From Clostridia bacterium (GTDB taxonomy: Bacteria > Bacillota_A > Clostridia > Christensenellales > Aristaeellaceae), in assembly GCA_017509065.1 (NCBI GenBank), contig JAFWQM010000045.1, positions 1 through 38,707 of the forward strand: a stretch of 38,707 bases of DNA. Direction: 5' to 3'. The first letter of the stretch is position 1. Every line of letters begins with the position of its first letter. Below, in pieces: positions 38,651 through 38,707 of the stretch. Below the pieces are notes generated by a model. That model searched no databases. It saw only the letters and a list, made by a program, of their open reading frames with translations, and was not told where the DNA came from. The translations under genes were made by a program, and so were the position numbers.

Positions 38651-38707
38651 GGCCGAAGCGCTCGAAAAACAATCCGGTGGATTGTTTTTAGCGGAGGCCG
38701 GGCGGCA
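38651..38707. repeat. Structured repeat element B, copy 2 (cut by window end)
   Basis: It matches 24601-24660 with scattered changes, including GGCCGAAGCGC and CCGGGCGGCA at the two ends. Its central hairpin AAAACAATCC/GGATTGTTTT keeps the pairing of copy 1 through paired base changes. It continues beyond the window. Confidence 0.75.

Noticed and set aside
1..38707. Circular element closed by the shared 58-bp ends
   Set aside because: The right copy is followed by 57 more bases of a different repeat, so the ends are not a simple overlap. No replication or mobilisation genes exist in the window.

Overview
The window reads as chromosome from a GC-rich (judged by eye) gut-type member of the Bacillota, class Clostridia, probably uncultured. 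The reasons are strong AGGAGG-type ribosome sites, Gram-positive style lipoprotein and surface proteins (CotH, Cna-B/SpaA-like domains, BspA-like leucine-rich repeats), an OmpR/sensor-kinase pair, and small palindromic intergenic repeats of a kind common in gut Clostridia. No rRNA, tRNA, phage, transposase or CRISPR was seen. Both ends lie in repeat elements, so the window may be a whole assembly contig broken at repeats.

Region 1 (about 256-22435, all minus strand) is one long exopolysaccharide (EPS) locus of 15 genes behind a single recognisable promoter at 22407-22435. It opens with two unusual genes. The first is a MotA/TolQ/ExbB-type proton-channel protein fused to a c-di-GMP EAL domain. 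The second, overlapping it by ATGA, has a MotB/ExbD/ZorB-like N-terminal membrane helix with a membrane Asp, followed by Cna-B/SpaA-like extracellular domains. Next come a Wzz/BY-kinase-like chain-length protein with a very long low-complexity tail, a VanZ-like protein, a Wzy/O-antigen-ligase-like polymerase, a GT4 glycosyltransferase, an asparagine-synthase-like amidotransferase, ManC, an AlgD-like GDP-mannose dehydrogenase, a heparinase II/III-fold protein, a CapK-like AMP ligase, two more glycosyltransferases, a CotH lipoprotein and a secreted carbohydrate-binding protein. Together they suggest an acidic, mannuronate-containing, possibly amidated polymer. A c-di-GMP-responsive, ion-driven rotary motor would be built into the same operon. 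The motor plus EPS combination is the candidate undescribed system.

Region 2 (22582-27574, minus) holds a response regulator/sensor kinase pair ending at a clear terminator, a mobile-looking structured repeat, a DUF4342 membrane protein and DNA topoisomerase III.

Region 3 (27751-28892, plus) is a split two-gene chromate-transporter pair. It converges, across a perfect 34-nt palindrome, on a 1682-residue secreted protein (minus) with BspA leucine-rich repeats followed by eight Ig-like repeats, which has its own near-consensus promoter.

Region 4 (34516-38553, plus) is a tightly packed operon: GH27 alpha-galactosidase, a small zinc-ribbon protein, a beta-lactamase-fold serine hydrolase and an alanyl-tRNA editing protein, closed by a hairpin terminator made from a repeat element. 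Three repeat families (called A, B and C here) fill the intergenic space. Family A brackets the window and its right copy is interrupted by family B.
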